Positions 55,652 through 64,000 of a DNA stretch of 64,000 nucleotides are shown in pieces. Origin of the DNA: Aquibium microcysteis (lineage in GTDB: Bacteria > Pseudomonadota > Alphaproteobacteria > Rhizobiales > Rhizobiaceae). Under the pieces are notes generated by a model. It saw only the letters and a program-made list of their open reading frames with translations, was not told where the DNA came from and did no database searches. The position numbers and the translations under genes were made by a program. The stretch spans positions 3,834,001 through 3,898,000 of the forward strand of contig NZ_CP061080.1 of the NCBI RefSeq assembly GCF_014495845.1, in the 5' to 3' direction. How positions within the stretch are numbered: the stretch's first letter is position 1; the number at the start of each line of letters is the position of its first letter.

Positions 55652-57201
55652 TCGGCGGCCTCCGTGAGAGGGGCTTCGCTGTTGAAGCAGGCTTCGGCGA
55701 TCGCCTTGCGGGTGATCGCGTCGCCCGACAGTTCCGCCACCGGGCGTCCGCGGGCGAAGACGATGATGCGGTCGCAGATCTGCTCCAGCTGTTCGTTGTC
55801 GGTCGAGGCGCAGAGGATCGCCGTGCCCTGCGCGGCGGCCTTGTCCAGCGCCTTGAAGATCTGCTGGCGCGCCCCGTAGTCGACGCCCTGGGTCGGCTCG
55901 TCGAGCAGCAGCAGCTTCGGCCCGAGCTGCAGCCATTTCGCCAGCAGCACCTTCTGCTGGTTGCCGCCCGACAGCGCGCCGAGCGGCAGGCCGGGGTCGA
56001 GCGGGCGCACGTCGTGCTCCCGCGACAGGCGCAGCGCCTCGCGGCCCATGCCGCGACGGTCGAGTCCCAGAGAAGAGAGATGCGCGGGCAGCACGGGCAG
56101 CGTGATGTTGTCGGTGACGTCGAGCGTGCCGACGCCGGCCGCGCCCAGCCGGTCGCCCGGCAGGAAGGCGATGCCGAGGCCCTGCGCCGTGTGAGGCGTC
56201 ATGCGCGCCAGGTTGGCCGTAGCCCCGCCGACTGAGATCGTGCCGACGCCGCGCCGGGCGCCGTAGAGGAGATAGGGCACCGCCGCGAAGCCGGAGCCGA
56301 TGAGGCCTGTGACGCCGAGCGTCTCGCCCTCGCGGATCGTCAGATCGAAGGGAGGGTGACGCCCGTCCGACAGCCCACGCACCTCGACCGCCGCGGCGGC
56401 CCGGCCCTCGGCCATCCGCGCCTTGGCGAAGGCGTCGACGCGCAGGCCGACGATCGTGTCGAGGATGGTCTGGCGCTGCGTGGTGCCGGTGTCGAGGACG
56501 TCGACCAGTTCGCCGTCGCGCAGGATCGCGACGCGGTCGGTGATGTCGAGCACCTCGTCGATGTCGTGGGTGACGATGATGACCGAGGCGCCGGTCTTCA
56601 CGATCGAGCGGATCAGCGAAAACAGGCGCTGGACGTCGGCCGCGGGCAGGAAGGGCGTCGGCTCGTCGAGGATCAGGATGCCCTCGCCGCCATGGCCGGC
56701 ATCGGACGCACGCAGATCCTCGAAGGCGCGGATGATGGCCACGAAGGCGCGCTCGACGGGCGGCAGGTTGGCGACAGTCTCGAAGGGATCGATGGACAGG
56801 CCGAACTCGGCGAAGAGTTTCGCCACCCGCGCGCCTTCCTTGCGCCAGGAGACGAACCAGGGCGTCTTCTGCCCGAGCGCCGCCACGCGCATGTTCTCCA
56901 CGACCGTCAGCGAGGGTACGAGGCCGAGATGCTGGTGGACGAAGGCCACGCCGCGCCGCTTGATGTCCACCGGATCGAGCGGCAGGGGCATGGGGCGCCC
57001 CCACAACACGATCTGCGACCCCGGCTCGGGCTGGTGAAAACCGGCGAGCACCTTGATCATGGTGGACTTGCCCGAGCCGTTCTGCCCGAGCAGGCCGAAG
57101 ACCTCGCCGCGGCGGACCGACAGCGACACGCCCTTCAGCGCGTAGTGGCTGCCGAACCGCATCCGGATGTCGTTCATGTCCAGCACGGCGTTCCGGGTCA
57201 T
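55648..57201 (-). CDS. Rbs-type ABC importer dual ATPase
   Basis: 517 aa with two ATP-binding domains. NBD1 has Walker A GQNGSGKST and Walker B ILILDEPTPFLP, but its signature position reads ANLPPVERAFVAIIRA instead of LSGGQ. NBD2 has a degenerate Walker A (GLIGSGFAAVP) and a normal signature LSGGNQQKVLLAKW with Walker B LLLLDEPTQGVD. As in RbsA only one composite site may be fully active, here with an extra change in NBD1. Confidence 0.9.
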   Translation of the reverse strand: MTRNAVLDMNDIRMRFGSHYALKGVSLSVRRGEVFGLLGQNGSGKSTMIKVLAGFHQPEPGSQIVLWGRPMPLPLDPVDIKRRGVAFVHQHLGLVPSLTVVENMRVAALGQKTPWFVSWRKEGARVAKLFAEFGLSIDPFETVANLPPVERAFVAIIRAFEDLRASDAGHGGEGILILDEPTPFLPAADVQRLFSLIRSIVKTGASVIIVTHDIDEVLDITDRVAILRDGELVDVLDTGTTQRQTILDTIVGLRVDAFAKARMAEGRAAAAVEVRGLSDGRHPPFDLTIREGETLGVTGLIGSGFAAVPYLLYGARRGVGTISVGGATANLARMTPHTAQGLGIAFLPGDRLGAAGVGTLDVTDNITLPVLPAHLSSLGLDRRGMGREALRLSREHDVRPLDPGLPLGALSGGNQQKVLLAKWLQLGPKLLLLDEPTQGVDYGARQQIFKALDKAAAQGTAILCASTDNEQLEQICDRIIVFARGRPVAELSGDAITRKAIAEACFNSEAPLTEAAE

Positions 57202-57244
57202 GGTCTCGCTTTCCGGAAAGGGACCGTTCGGGGTGTTGCCGCGG

Positions 57245-58345
57245 CTACTGCAGCTTCCAGAGCTTGCGGAAACCGTCGAGATGCGCGTCGCCGTAGCCGT
57301 CGTTGAAGTTGGCGGGCACCCCGGCGGTCTCGACGTTGCGCTCGTCGAAGATCAGCAGCGGCACGTTCATCTTCGCCGCTGAAGGCAGCCCGCACATCAT
57401 GCGCATGATGTTGTCGATGGCGGCATAGCCGGCCCAGCCGAGGCTTTCGCCGATGTCCATCTGCACCTGGCCGTCGCGCACCATGTCGAGCACGAAGGGC
57501 GTGCCGTTAAAGCTCGCGAGCTTGACCGCCTCTTCCGAGCCGGTGATGCGCAACGCCGGGATGACGAACTGCGACATGGAATCGTAGATCGGCAGGATGT
57601 AGTTGATGCCGGGATCGGCGAGCAGCGCCGACTGGACGCCGGGCTGGATCTTGGTCGCCCATTCGGAGACCGGCACGTCGAGATGCTTCTGTTTGCAGTC
57701 CGGGCAGAGTTCCGTGAGCTTCTTCTGGATCGCCTCGACGAAGGGGATCGACGGCAGCACGTCCGAAGAGCCGATGATCAGCACGTTCGGCTTGCCGTCG
57801 GTCTTGGCGAAGGCCCAGGCGGCCAGCAGTTCACCGGCACCGGTAAAGTCGACCTTGGCCGAATAGTCGACGGCGGCGATCTGCTCCTGCGTGACGTCGT
57901 AGAGATGCGTCGTGGTGACCTTCAGGCCAGCGTCGCGCGCTTCCTTCAGCTGCGGCCCGAGCCATTCCGGGTTGAGCCCGCCGGCGATGTCGACCACGTC
58001 GTATTTCTGGCTGATCGCCTGGGAGACGCCCTGGATCCACTGGTCGACCTTCAGCTGGTTGTCCCAGGTCGTATAGGTGAAGCCCACTTCCGCTGCCGCG
58101 GAGGCCATCGCCTTCTGCAGTTCCACGTTGAACGGGATGGTCATGGAGATCGGGATCGACAGGACCTTCTTGCCGGCCATGCAGGCCTTGGCGTCGAAGG
58201 CATCCCCCGGCGCCTCGAAGGCCGGCATCCTCTCGTGTTCGGCGATGAGCGCCAGCGCATCCGCCATCGGATCGGCAAGGGCCGGTACGGCCGGAACGAC
58301 TGCCCCCGCCAGGGCGAAGGCCGCATGGAAGACAAACGAACGCAT
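57245..58345 (-). CDS. Periplasmic sugar/nucleoside-type binding protein (RbsB-like)
   Basis: 366 aa from ATG 58345 (MRSFVFHAAFALAGA). The signal peptide ends ALADP at about 25. The mature Peripla_BP_4 domain shows LSIPISMTIPFNVELQKAMA, YDVVDIAGGLNPEWLGPQLK and NYILPIYDSMSQFVIPAL. It binds the substrate for the Rbs-type importer encoded next. First gene of the minus-strand arm; its promoter (58413-58442) carries the GTACGTAC palindrome. Confidence 0.9.
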   Translation of the reverse strand: MRSFVFHAAFALAGAVVPAVPALADPMADALALIAEHERMPAFEAPGDAFDAKACMAGKKVLSIPISMTIPFNVELQKAMASAAAEVGFTYTTWDNQLKVDQWIQGVSQAISQKYDVVDIAGGLNPEWLGPQLKEARDAGLKVTTTHLYDVTQEQIAAVDYSAKVDFTGAGELLAAWAFAKTDGKPNVLIIGSSDVLPSIPFVEAIQKKLTELCPDCKQKHLDVPVSEWATKIQPGVQSALLADPGINYILPIYDSMSQFVIPALRITGSEEAVKLASFNGTPFVLDMVRDGQVQMDIGESLGWAGYAAIDNIMRMMCGLPSAAKMNVPLLIFDERNVETAGVPANFNDGYGDAHLDGFRKLWKLQ

Positions 58346-58412
58346 GAGTATTCCCCTGTTCCCCGCCCCTGATCGGGCTGTTGTACGGCTGTAGTGCAAC
58401 GTGATGTCTGAC

Positions 58413-58442
58413 AATGTACGTACATAAACCGCAACGAGTCAA
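58413..58442 (-). promoter_or_regulatory. Promoter of the Rbs-type/amidase/rutF operon with GTACGTAC operator
   Basis: On the minus strand TTGACT (58442-58437) is separated by 18 bp from TACATT (58418-58413), a good sigma70 promoter. The perfect 12-bp palindrome ATGTACGTACAT (58414-58425) covers the -10. The same core lies over the -10 of the MFS gene and, with three mismatches, of rutA. HutC-type GntR regulators bind such palindromes, so the protein encoded at 59999 is the likely repressor. Confidence 0.65.
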
Positions 58443-58602
58443 CGTGATCTGAATGCAATTTTTGCACTGCACAAATCACGGGCAGATGCCGTAAGGCAGG
58501 CTCAAGATGCGGGCTACGTCGAAGATACGGACGACAACGGAGAGCACAAGAGACGCACGGCTACCGCAGCGCAGCATCGGTCGCCGGATGCTTTGTACGG
58601 AC

Positions 58603-59844
58603 TTATTCCTGCAGGGACGACATCCGGCGACGGCACTGCCGGAAATGCGCCGCAAAGCCGATCGCCATGCCCGCGAAGCCGAAGAGCGAGAAGACGAGGA
58701 AGCTTGCGCCATAATGGTCGAGGAGCGTGTAGAGGGTCGCGAAGCTGGACGGTCCCACGATGACGCCCAGAAAGGTGTAGACCAGCGCGGCGCCCGTGAT
58801 GGCGCCGACGCCGGAGGCCGGCGCGGCATTGGCGAGCTCCCCCAGCAACACGCCGTTCCAGCCGATGCAGACGAAGCCGATCAGCAGGAAAAGCGCGGCC
58901 TGAAGCGACGCAGGCATTGCGCCGAGCCAGTAGAGCGATGCGCAGCCCGCACCACCGATCAGGCCGAGCAGCCCGAGCGTCAGGAAGCCGCCGCCGATCC
59001 TGTTCGCGACGCCGCCCCAGAAGATGCGGCCGCAGGCGCCGGCGAACTGCATCACGGCGGCGAGCGACCCGGCGGCCAGCACCGGCCAGCCGCTGTCATG
59101 GACCAGGGTCACCACGGCGAAGGCCGAGATGGACAGCTGCAGAGCGGAATAGACAAAGCCGAGCAGACTGAGCGCGCGCAGGCCCGGATCGCGCCAGATC
59201 AGCCTCTGCTCGGCGAGCAGGCCCCTGCCCCACTCCCCCGCGCCGGCCGCCAGCGGCTCGGCGGCTGTGAGCGTGAAGCAGAGCACCAGCACGAAGGCAG
59301 GCGCCGCGGCACCGATCATGAGCGCGGCGTGCCAGCCCAGGAGGCTGGTCAGGAAGGGCAGCGCGAAGCTGGCGAGGATGCCGCCGAGCGGCACGCCGCT
59401 CTGCTTGATCGAGAAAACGATGTTGCGCCGCTCCGGTGGCGTGACGCGGCTGAGCAATTCCGACGCCGCCGGATTGTTGAGGCCGTAACCGACGCCGATC
59501 AGAAGCGACGCGAGAACGATGACGGGGAAGCGTCCGGTCGCGATGCCGAGGAAACCGAGGATGAAGCAGACGAGCGCCATCTGCTCCACCCGCACCGGCC
59601 CGTGCCGCCGCACGAGGCCGCCGGCGACCGCCGACGCGATCATGCCGGAGGTGTAGATCAGGCTGATCTGGTAGCCGATCCAGTGCGCGCCGACGCCGAG
59701 ATCCCCGGCGACGGCCGGCGCGATGGCAGTCAGCGCGAGCACGCTCGCGGTGGCCGCGACCTGAACGAGAGTCGCAGCTCCCAGCACCGGCAGAAGCCGT
59801 GACGCGCGCGCACTGTCCGCGCTGCCGGCGGTGATTTCGGCCAT
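58603..59844 (-). CDS. Major facilitator superfamily transporter
   Basis: 413 aa with 12 predicted transmembrane helices. Signature features are GGLVRRHGPVRVEQ in the loop after TM2, the conserved motif LLIGVGYGLNNPAASELLSR, and FSIKQSGVPLGGILASFALP. It is a secondary carrier, probably an uptake or export route for the substrate or an intermediate of the RutA island. Monocistronic; its promoter has the GTACGTAC palindrome. Confidence 0.9.
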   Translation of the reverse strand: MAEITAGSADSARASRLLPVLGAATLVQVAATASVLALTAIAPAVAGDLGVGAHWIGYQISLIYTSGMIASAVAGGLVRRHGPVRVEQMALVCFILGFLGIATGRFPVIVLASLLIGVGYGLNNPAASELLSRVTPPERRNIVFSIKQSGVPLGGILASFALPFLTSLLGWHAALMIGAAAPAFVLVLCFTLTAAEPLAAGAGEWGRGLLAEQRLIWRDPGLRALSLLGFVYSALQLSISAFAVVTLVHDSGWPVLAAGSLAAVMQFAGACGRIFWGGVANRIGGGFLTLGLLGLIGGAGCASLYWLGAMPASLQAALFLLIGFVCIGWNGVLLGELANAAPASGVGAITGAALVYTFLGVIVGPSSFATLYTLLDHYGASFLVFSLFGFAGMAIGFAAHFRQCRRRMSSLQE

Positions 59845-59868
59845 GAGAAGAGTGCCTGCAAACCATGT

Positions 59869-59896
59869 CTTCGGTATAAGTACGTACTAACCGAAG
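59869..59896 (-). promoter_or_regulatory. Operator/promoter of the MFS gene
   Basis: AGTACGTACT (59879-59888) is a perfect 10-bp palindrome, flanked by CTTCGGT (59869-59875) and its complement ACCGAAG (59890-59896). On the minus strand TACTTA would be the -10, with TTGCGG as -35 at 17-bp spacing. The layout matches the promoter at 58413, supporting shared control by the GntR-type regulator. Confidence 0.6.
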
Positions 59897-59998
59897 GGGC
59901 CGCAAACTGCAACAGGGCCGATCGAAACGGACACTCGTACCCATTTTGAATTGCGCCGGCCCCCGAAAGCTGGTCAACACGTCAGCCGGGAGGACGGA

Positions 59999-60799
59999 AT
60001 GACGGAAGCGGAGACGTCGGCGGCGCAAGCCCATGACAGCGAACCGCGCGACGATGGCAGCTGGAAGCCGGAGGTCACCACGGCTCCGCTCTACCTCCAG
60101 GTCGCGCATCATCTGGAAGCGCGCATTGCCAGCGGCGAGTTCGGCATCGGCTCGCTGCTGCCCACCGAGAACGACCTGGCGGTATCGCTGGGCGTCAGCC
60201 GGCAGACGGTACGTCAGGCGATCGGCCTCCTGCGCAGCCGCGGCCGCCTGTCGGCCCGCAAGGGCGTCGGCACGCGCGTCGAGGCGGGCGCCGACCTCGG
60301 AAGCAAGCGTTTCATCGCTCATTCCCGATCGGAGCTGTTCGAGATCGCCAGCGAGACGGAGCTCGTTTTCTCGAGCAAGCAGGAGATCTCCGCGCAGGGG
60401 AAGCTTGCCGTGGAGCTCGGCTGCCGGCCCGGCCGGCGCTTTCTTCACATGACCGGCGTCCGTTACCCACCGACCCGGCAGCGCGCCTTCTCCTGGAACG
60501 AGGTCTATGTCGACGCCCGTCTCGCACCGGCCGTCAGGAACCTCTCGGTCGCCAAGTCGGCGATCTTCCACCTGATCGAGGAATACACTGGCGAGAAGAT
60601 CCAGGAGATCCAGCAGGACATCAGACCGGTGGCGATGACGGGTCATGTCGCCGCAGCGCTCGGCTGCGCCGACGGCGATCTCGCACTGCAGGTCACGCGC
60701 CGCTACTACGGCTCCGGGCGCAGGCTGATCGAATACGCCTTCCAGATTCTCCCGGCCGACCGCTTCACCTACACCACGACGCTTCGCGCCGGGACCTGA
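59999..60799 (+). CDS. GntR family regulator, HutC/UTRA type
   Basis: 266 aa. An N-terminal GntR winged helix ([40 protein letters not shown]) and a C-terminal UTRA ligand domain ([60 protein letters not shown]). ATG 59999 follows GGGAGGAC; this choice drops 16 residues of an upstream frame. It stands between the two arms of the RutA island and probably represses both by binding GTACGTAC-type palindromes, with release by a pathway compound. Confidence 0.9.
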   Translation: MTEAETSAAQAHDSEPRDDGSWKPEVTTAPLYLQVAHHLEARIASGEFGIGSLLPTENDLAVSLGVSRQTVRQAIGLLRSRGRLSARKGVGTRVEAGADLGSKRFIAHSRSELFEIASETELVFSSKQEISAQGKLAVELGCRPGRRFLHMTGVRYPPTRQRAFSWNEVYVDARLAPAVRNLSVAKSAIFHLIEEYTGEKIQEIQQDIRPVAMTGHVAAALGCADGDLALQVTRRYYGSGRRLIEYAFQILPADRFTYTTTLRAGT

Positions 60800-60933
60800 C
60801 CGGCCGACCATCCCGGGCGCCCGCCGCAGCCACGGCCGGCGACTCCATTCCGCCGGTCGCCTCGCGAGCCCGGCGCCGGCACGCATCGTCCGGGGCTCTC
60901 CGTCACCCCTCCGCCCACGGCTTCAGCAACCCG

Positions 60934-61035
60934 TTGTGCATCGCACAAGCGACTGCCCATTTTGCAGGCACGGCACAAAATTACGTCAGATTTCGTCTGG
61001 ACTCGCGGAGCGAGATTTGCATTAGTGCGTACATA
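60934..61035 (+). promoter_or_regulatory. Upstream regulatory region of rutA
   Basis: The 281-bp gap 60800-61080 holds no gene. It contains TTGTGC-ATC-GCACAA (60934-60948), a perfect 6-bp inverted repeat, then TTTGCA...GCACAAAA (60961-60980), whose halves also occur at 58461-58475 upstream of the Rbs-type operon. TAGTGCGTACAT (61023-61034) matches 9 of 12 bases of the 58414 palindrome and overlaps TACATA (61030-61035), a plausible -10 for rutA. The -35 is poor, which would suit an activator or a repressed weak promoter. Confidence 0.5.
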
Positions 61036-61080
61036 TTGGCTTTCGCACCACCGCCCGCACGAGACCAAGGGGAACTGACC

Positions 61081-62163
<1,083 letters not shown>

Positions 62164-62201
62164 GCCAGCGCCGAAGCGAACCCAGCTGAAGCGAGGTCGG
62201 C

Positions 62202-63746
62202 ATGACCGCTATGCGTCCGCTGCCCGGGGTCGAGCGGTTCGAGCCGCTCGACCTCGTGGACCCGACGCTGGCGGACAGGCCGTATCGCTGCGATCCCGCA
62301 CCGGACGGTCGTCCCTCCGCGTCCGTCGACCTGCCGCCGGCACCGCTCGCGGTGCCGGCGCGCATGGCAGGCTGCGCCGACCTGCTGGCCGCCTATGCTT
62401 CCGGCACGCTGACGCCCGCCGCCGTGCTGTCCGACCTCGCCGCCGCCGCCGCGGTCGATCCGTCCGGCGCCGAGGCGATCCTCTGCGTGGCCCCCGATGC
62501 GGCGGATCTGGCGCGCGACAGCGAGCGACGCTGGCGCGAGGGCCGGCCGCGGCCACTCGAGGGGCTGCCCTTCGGGATCAAGGACATCGTCGACGTCGCC
62601 GGGGCGAAGGTCACTTCGGGCTCCCTCTTCACCGGCGAGCGCATCGCCGCACAGGATGCCGACGTCGTGGCGCGGCTGCGCGCCGCCGGCGCGATCCCCT
62701 ATGCGATGACTGCGACGACCGAATTCGCCTGCGGCTCGCCCCACAATCCGCGCCACGGCACCGTCACCAACCCGTGGGACGCCTCCCGCTGGACCGGCGG
62801 ATCGTCGACCGGCTCGGGCGCGGCGCTGGCGGCACGGCTGGTGCCCTTTGCCCTTGGCACCGATACCGGCGGATCGATCCGGGTGCCGTCCTGCTGGTGC
62901 GGCACGACCGGCCTGAAGCCCTCGCGCGAACGGGTCTCGCGCACTGGCGTGGCGCCGCTGTCCTGGACGCTCGACCATGTCGGGCCGATGACCCGCAGCG
63001 CCCGCGACATCGCGCTCGTGCTGCCGCACATGGTGGCTGCACCCGACGCCACATTCGCCGCGCGCTGCGCGCAACTCGTCACCGACACGCCCGACCTCTC
63101 CGGCCCGCGGATCGGCGTGCCCGCAGACTGGTTCACCGATCTGGTCTCCGCCCCGGTACTCGCGAACTGGCGCGCCGCATTGGACGTCCTGGCGGCGCTC
63201 GGCGCGGAACTCGTGGACCTGCCGCCGGTCGACGTCGCGCCGATGCACGAGGCGGGCTGGACGATCCTTCTCTCCGAACTCGCCGCCCACCACGAGGCCC
63301 GACATCCGCAGGGCCATCTCTTCGACAGGGGGCTGCTCGCCCGGCTCGAGCAGGGGATGCACATCTCCGCCGGCGCCTATGGACGCGCCCTCGCCACCCG
63401 CCGCCGGGCGCAGGAGGCCTTCCTCGCCGCCATGGAGTGGGCGGGCGCCGACCTGATCGCCACGCCCGGCCTCGGCGGCGAGCCCGGCGACCTCGCCACG
63501 CTGACCTTGGACGTCGACGGCGTCGCGCACGGCTTCCAGCAGGTGTTGTCGCGCAACACGATGATCTTCGACCTGACCGGCTTTCCGGCGCTCATGCTGC
63601 CCTCGGGGTTCGGTGCGATGGGTCTGCCGACCGGATTGCAGATCGTCGGACGTCCGGGCGCCGACGCCGTGTGCCTCGCCGCCGGCGTGGCCTTCCAGGC
63701 GGCGACCCCACACCACAAGACGCTGCCGCCGCGGCTCCGGTCATGA
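62202..63746 (+). CDS. Amidase signature family enzyme with extended N-terminus
   Basis: 514 aa. Triad: K127 (PFGIKDIVDVAG), S202 (TGGSSTGSGAAL) and S225 (TDTGGSIRVPS). An N-terminal extension of about 55 residues (MTAMRPLPGVERFEPLDLVD) precedes the fold. TTEFACGSPHNPRHGTVTNP is the loop before the serines. It should hydrolyse an amide or ureido group produced from the ring-opened RutA product, replacing the isochorismatase-like RutB. It starts 38 nt after rutA and overlaps the next amidase gene by ATGA, so the three are one operon. Confidence 0.9.
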   Translation: MTAMRPLPGVERFEPLDLVDPTLADRPYRCDPAPDGRPSASVDLPPAPLAVPARMAGCADLLAAYASGTLTPAAVLSDLAAAAAVDPSGAEAILCVAPDAADLARDSERRWREGRPRPLEGLPFGIKDIVDVAGAKVTSGSLFTGERIAAQDADVVARLRAAGAIPYAMTATTEFACGSPHNPRHGTVTNPWDASRWTGGSSTGSGAALAARLVPFALGTDTGGSIRVPSCWCGTTGLKPSRERVSRTGVAPLSWTLDHVGPMTRSARDIALVLPHMVAAPDATFAARCAQLVTDTPDLSGPRIGVPADWFTDLVSAPVLANWRAALDVLAALGAELVDLPPVDVAPMHEAGWTILLSELAAHHEARHPQGHLFDRGLLARLEQGMHISAGAYGRALATRRRAQEAFLAAMEWAGADLIATPGLGGEPGDLATLTLDVDGVAHGFQQVLSRNTMIFDLTGFPALMLPSGFGAMGLPTGLQIVGRPGADAVCLAAGVAFQAATPHHKTLPPRLRS

Positions 63747-64000
63747 TCGAGCCGTTCCGCCTGACCGCCACCGGGGCGCTGGCCCGCCTCGCCGAGGGCA
63801 GCCTGACGTCACGGGCGCTGGTCGAATCCTGCCTCGCCCGGATCGCGGCGCGCGACGGCGACCTGCGCGCCTGGCTGGCGATCAGTGAGGACGCGCTGGA
63901 ACAGGCGGACCGCCTCGACGCGCTTTCCGCCGAAAGGCGCGGCCTGCTGCACGGCCTGCCGGTCGGCGTGAAGGACGTGTTCGACACAGCCGACCTTCCG
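63743..64000 (+). CDS. Amidase signature family enzyme, N-terminal part (cut by window edge)
   Basis: ATG 63743 overlaps the stop of the previous amidase gene (ATGA) and the frame is still open at the window end after 86 codons. Helices EGSLTSRALVESCLARIAAR and LHGLPVGVKDVFDTADLP identify an amidase; K77 is the catalytic lysine. The Ser pair lies beyond the window. Two adjacent amidases suggest sequential hydrolyses or a heteromeric pair. Confidence 0.87.
   Translation, partial: MIEPFRLTATGALARLAEGSLTSRALVESCLARIAARDGDLRAWLAISEDALEQADRLDALSAERRGLLHGLPVGVKDVFDTADLP

Noticed and set aside
60838..60861. GGCGAC...GTCGCC inverted repeat after the GntR gene as terminator
   Set aside because: Only 6 bp with a 12-nt loop; not distinguishable from background.

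Overview
The window reads as a chromosomal segment of a high-GC alphaproteobacterium, most likely of the order Hyphomicrobiales. Pointers are the third-position G/C-rich codon use, the YmdB-type phosphoesterase / 5-formyltetrahydrofolate cyclo-ligase / 6S RNA block, the MoxR plus CoxE-like VWA genes, and the density of ABC importers and small regulons typical of soil and plant-associated members. I see no insertion sequence, prophage, CRISPR array or rRNA. There is one tRNA, tRNA-Glu(CTC), and one clear small RNA, 6S.

Left third (1-21.5 kb), mostly housekeeping: a truncated amidase, a TIGR02444 protein, a DUF3772-MscS mechanosensitive channel gene split by one in-frame TGA, an AdeRS-like two-component system divergent from an AdeAB-like RND pump without an outer-membrane channel gene, a GNAT enzyme, tRNA-Glu, a secreted MBL-fold protein, TerC, YmdB, 5-FTHF cyclo-ligase with 6S RNA upstream, and a MoxR ATPase. 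The MoxR gene is separated from its usual VWA partner by about 3.3 kb holding a low-GC two-gene module (Mrr_N-like winged helix plus a 68-aa Cys/His protein, preceded by an array of GATTCG hexamers), a GST, a GNAT and a VapBC45-like toxin-antitoxin pair. MsrB follows.

Middle (21.6-48.8 kb), catabolic and transport regulons. (i) A polyamine/opine-type ABC importer with a cupin, a GMC oxidoreductase, a MocR regulator and a divergent enolase-superfamily / aldehyde dehydrogenase / FAD amine oxidase operon. All three promoters carry paired ATGGC-type direct repeats at 11- or 22-bp spacing, so MocR probably controls them together. (ii) A dipeptide-type ABC importer co-transcribed with two unrelated phosphatases (a HAD enzyme and a calcineurin-like phosphoesterase), with a divergent LysR regulator; phosphodiester or organophosphate use is a reasonable guess. 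(iii) A LivFGMH importer with a Tat-exported binding protein, divergent from an XRE/ScfR-type regulator across a perfect 9-bp inverted repeat. Three binding-protein genes are followed by strong hairpins, which probably set expression ratios within the operons.

Right third (48.9-64 kb): a CheY-like protein, a small membrane protein and a 902-aa CrbS-type SLC5/histidine kinase, then a RutA/RutF island. RutF, an amidase, a small ORF and an Rbs-type ABC importer are on the minus strand; a MFS transporter is also minus; a HutC-type GntR regulator, RutA and two amidases are on the plus strand. A GTACGTAC-type palindrome sits over the predicted -10 of three promoters in this island. RutA opens the uracil ring in the known Rut pathway, but no RutB, RutC, RutD or RutG is visible here and amidase-signature enzymes are present instead. 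This suggests an undescribed RutA-based route for a pyrimidine-like or other cyclic amide, and is the most interesting system in the window.
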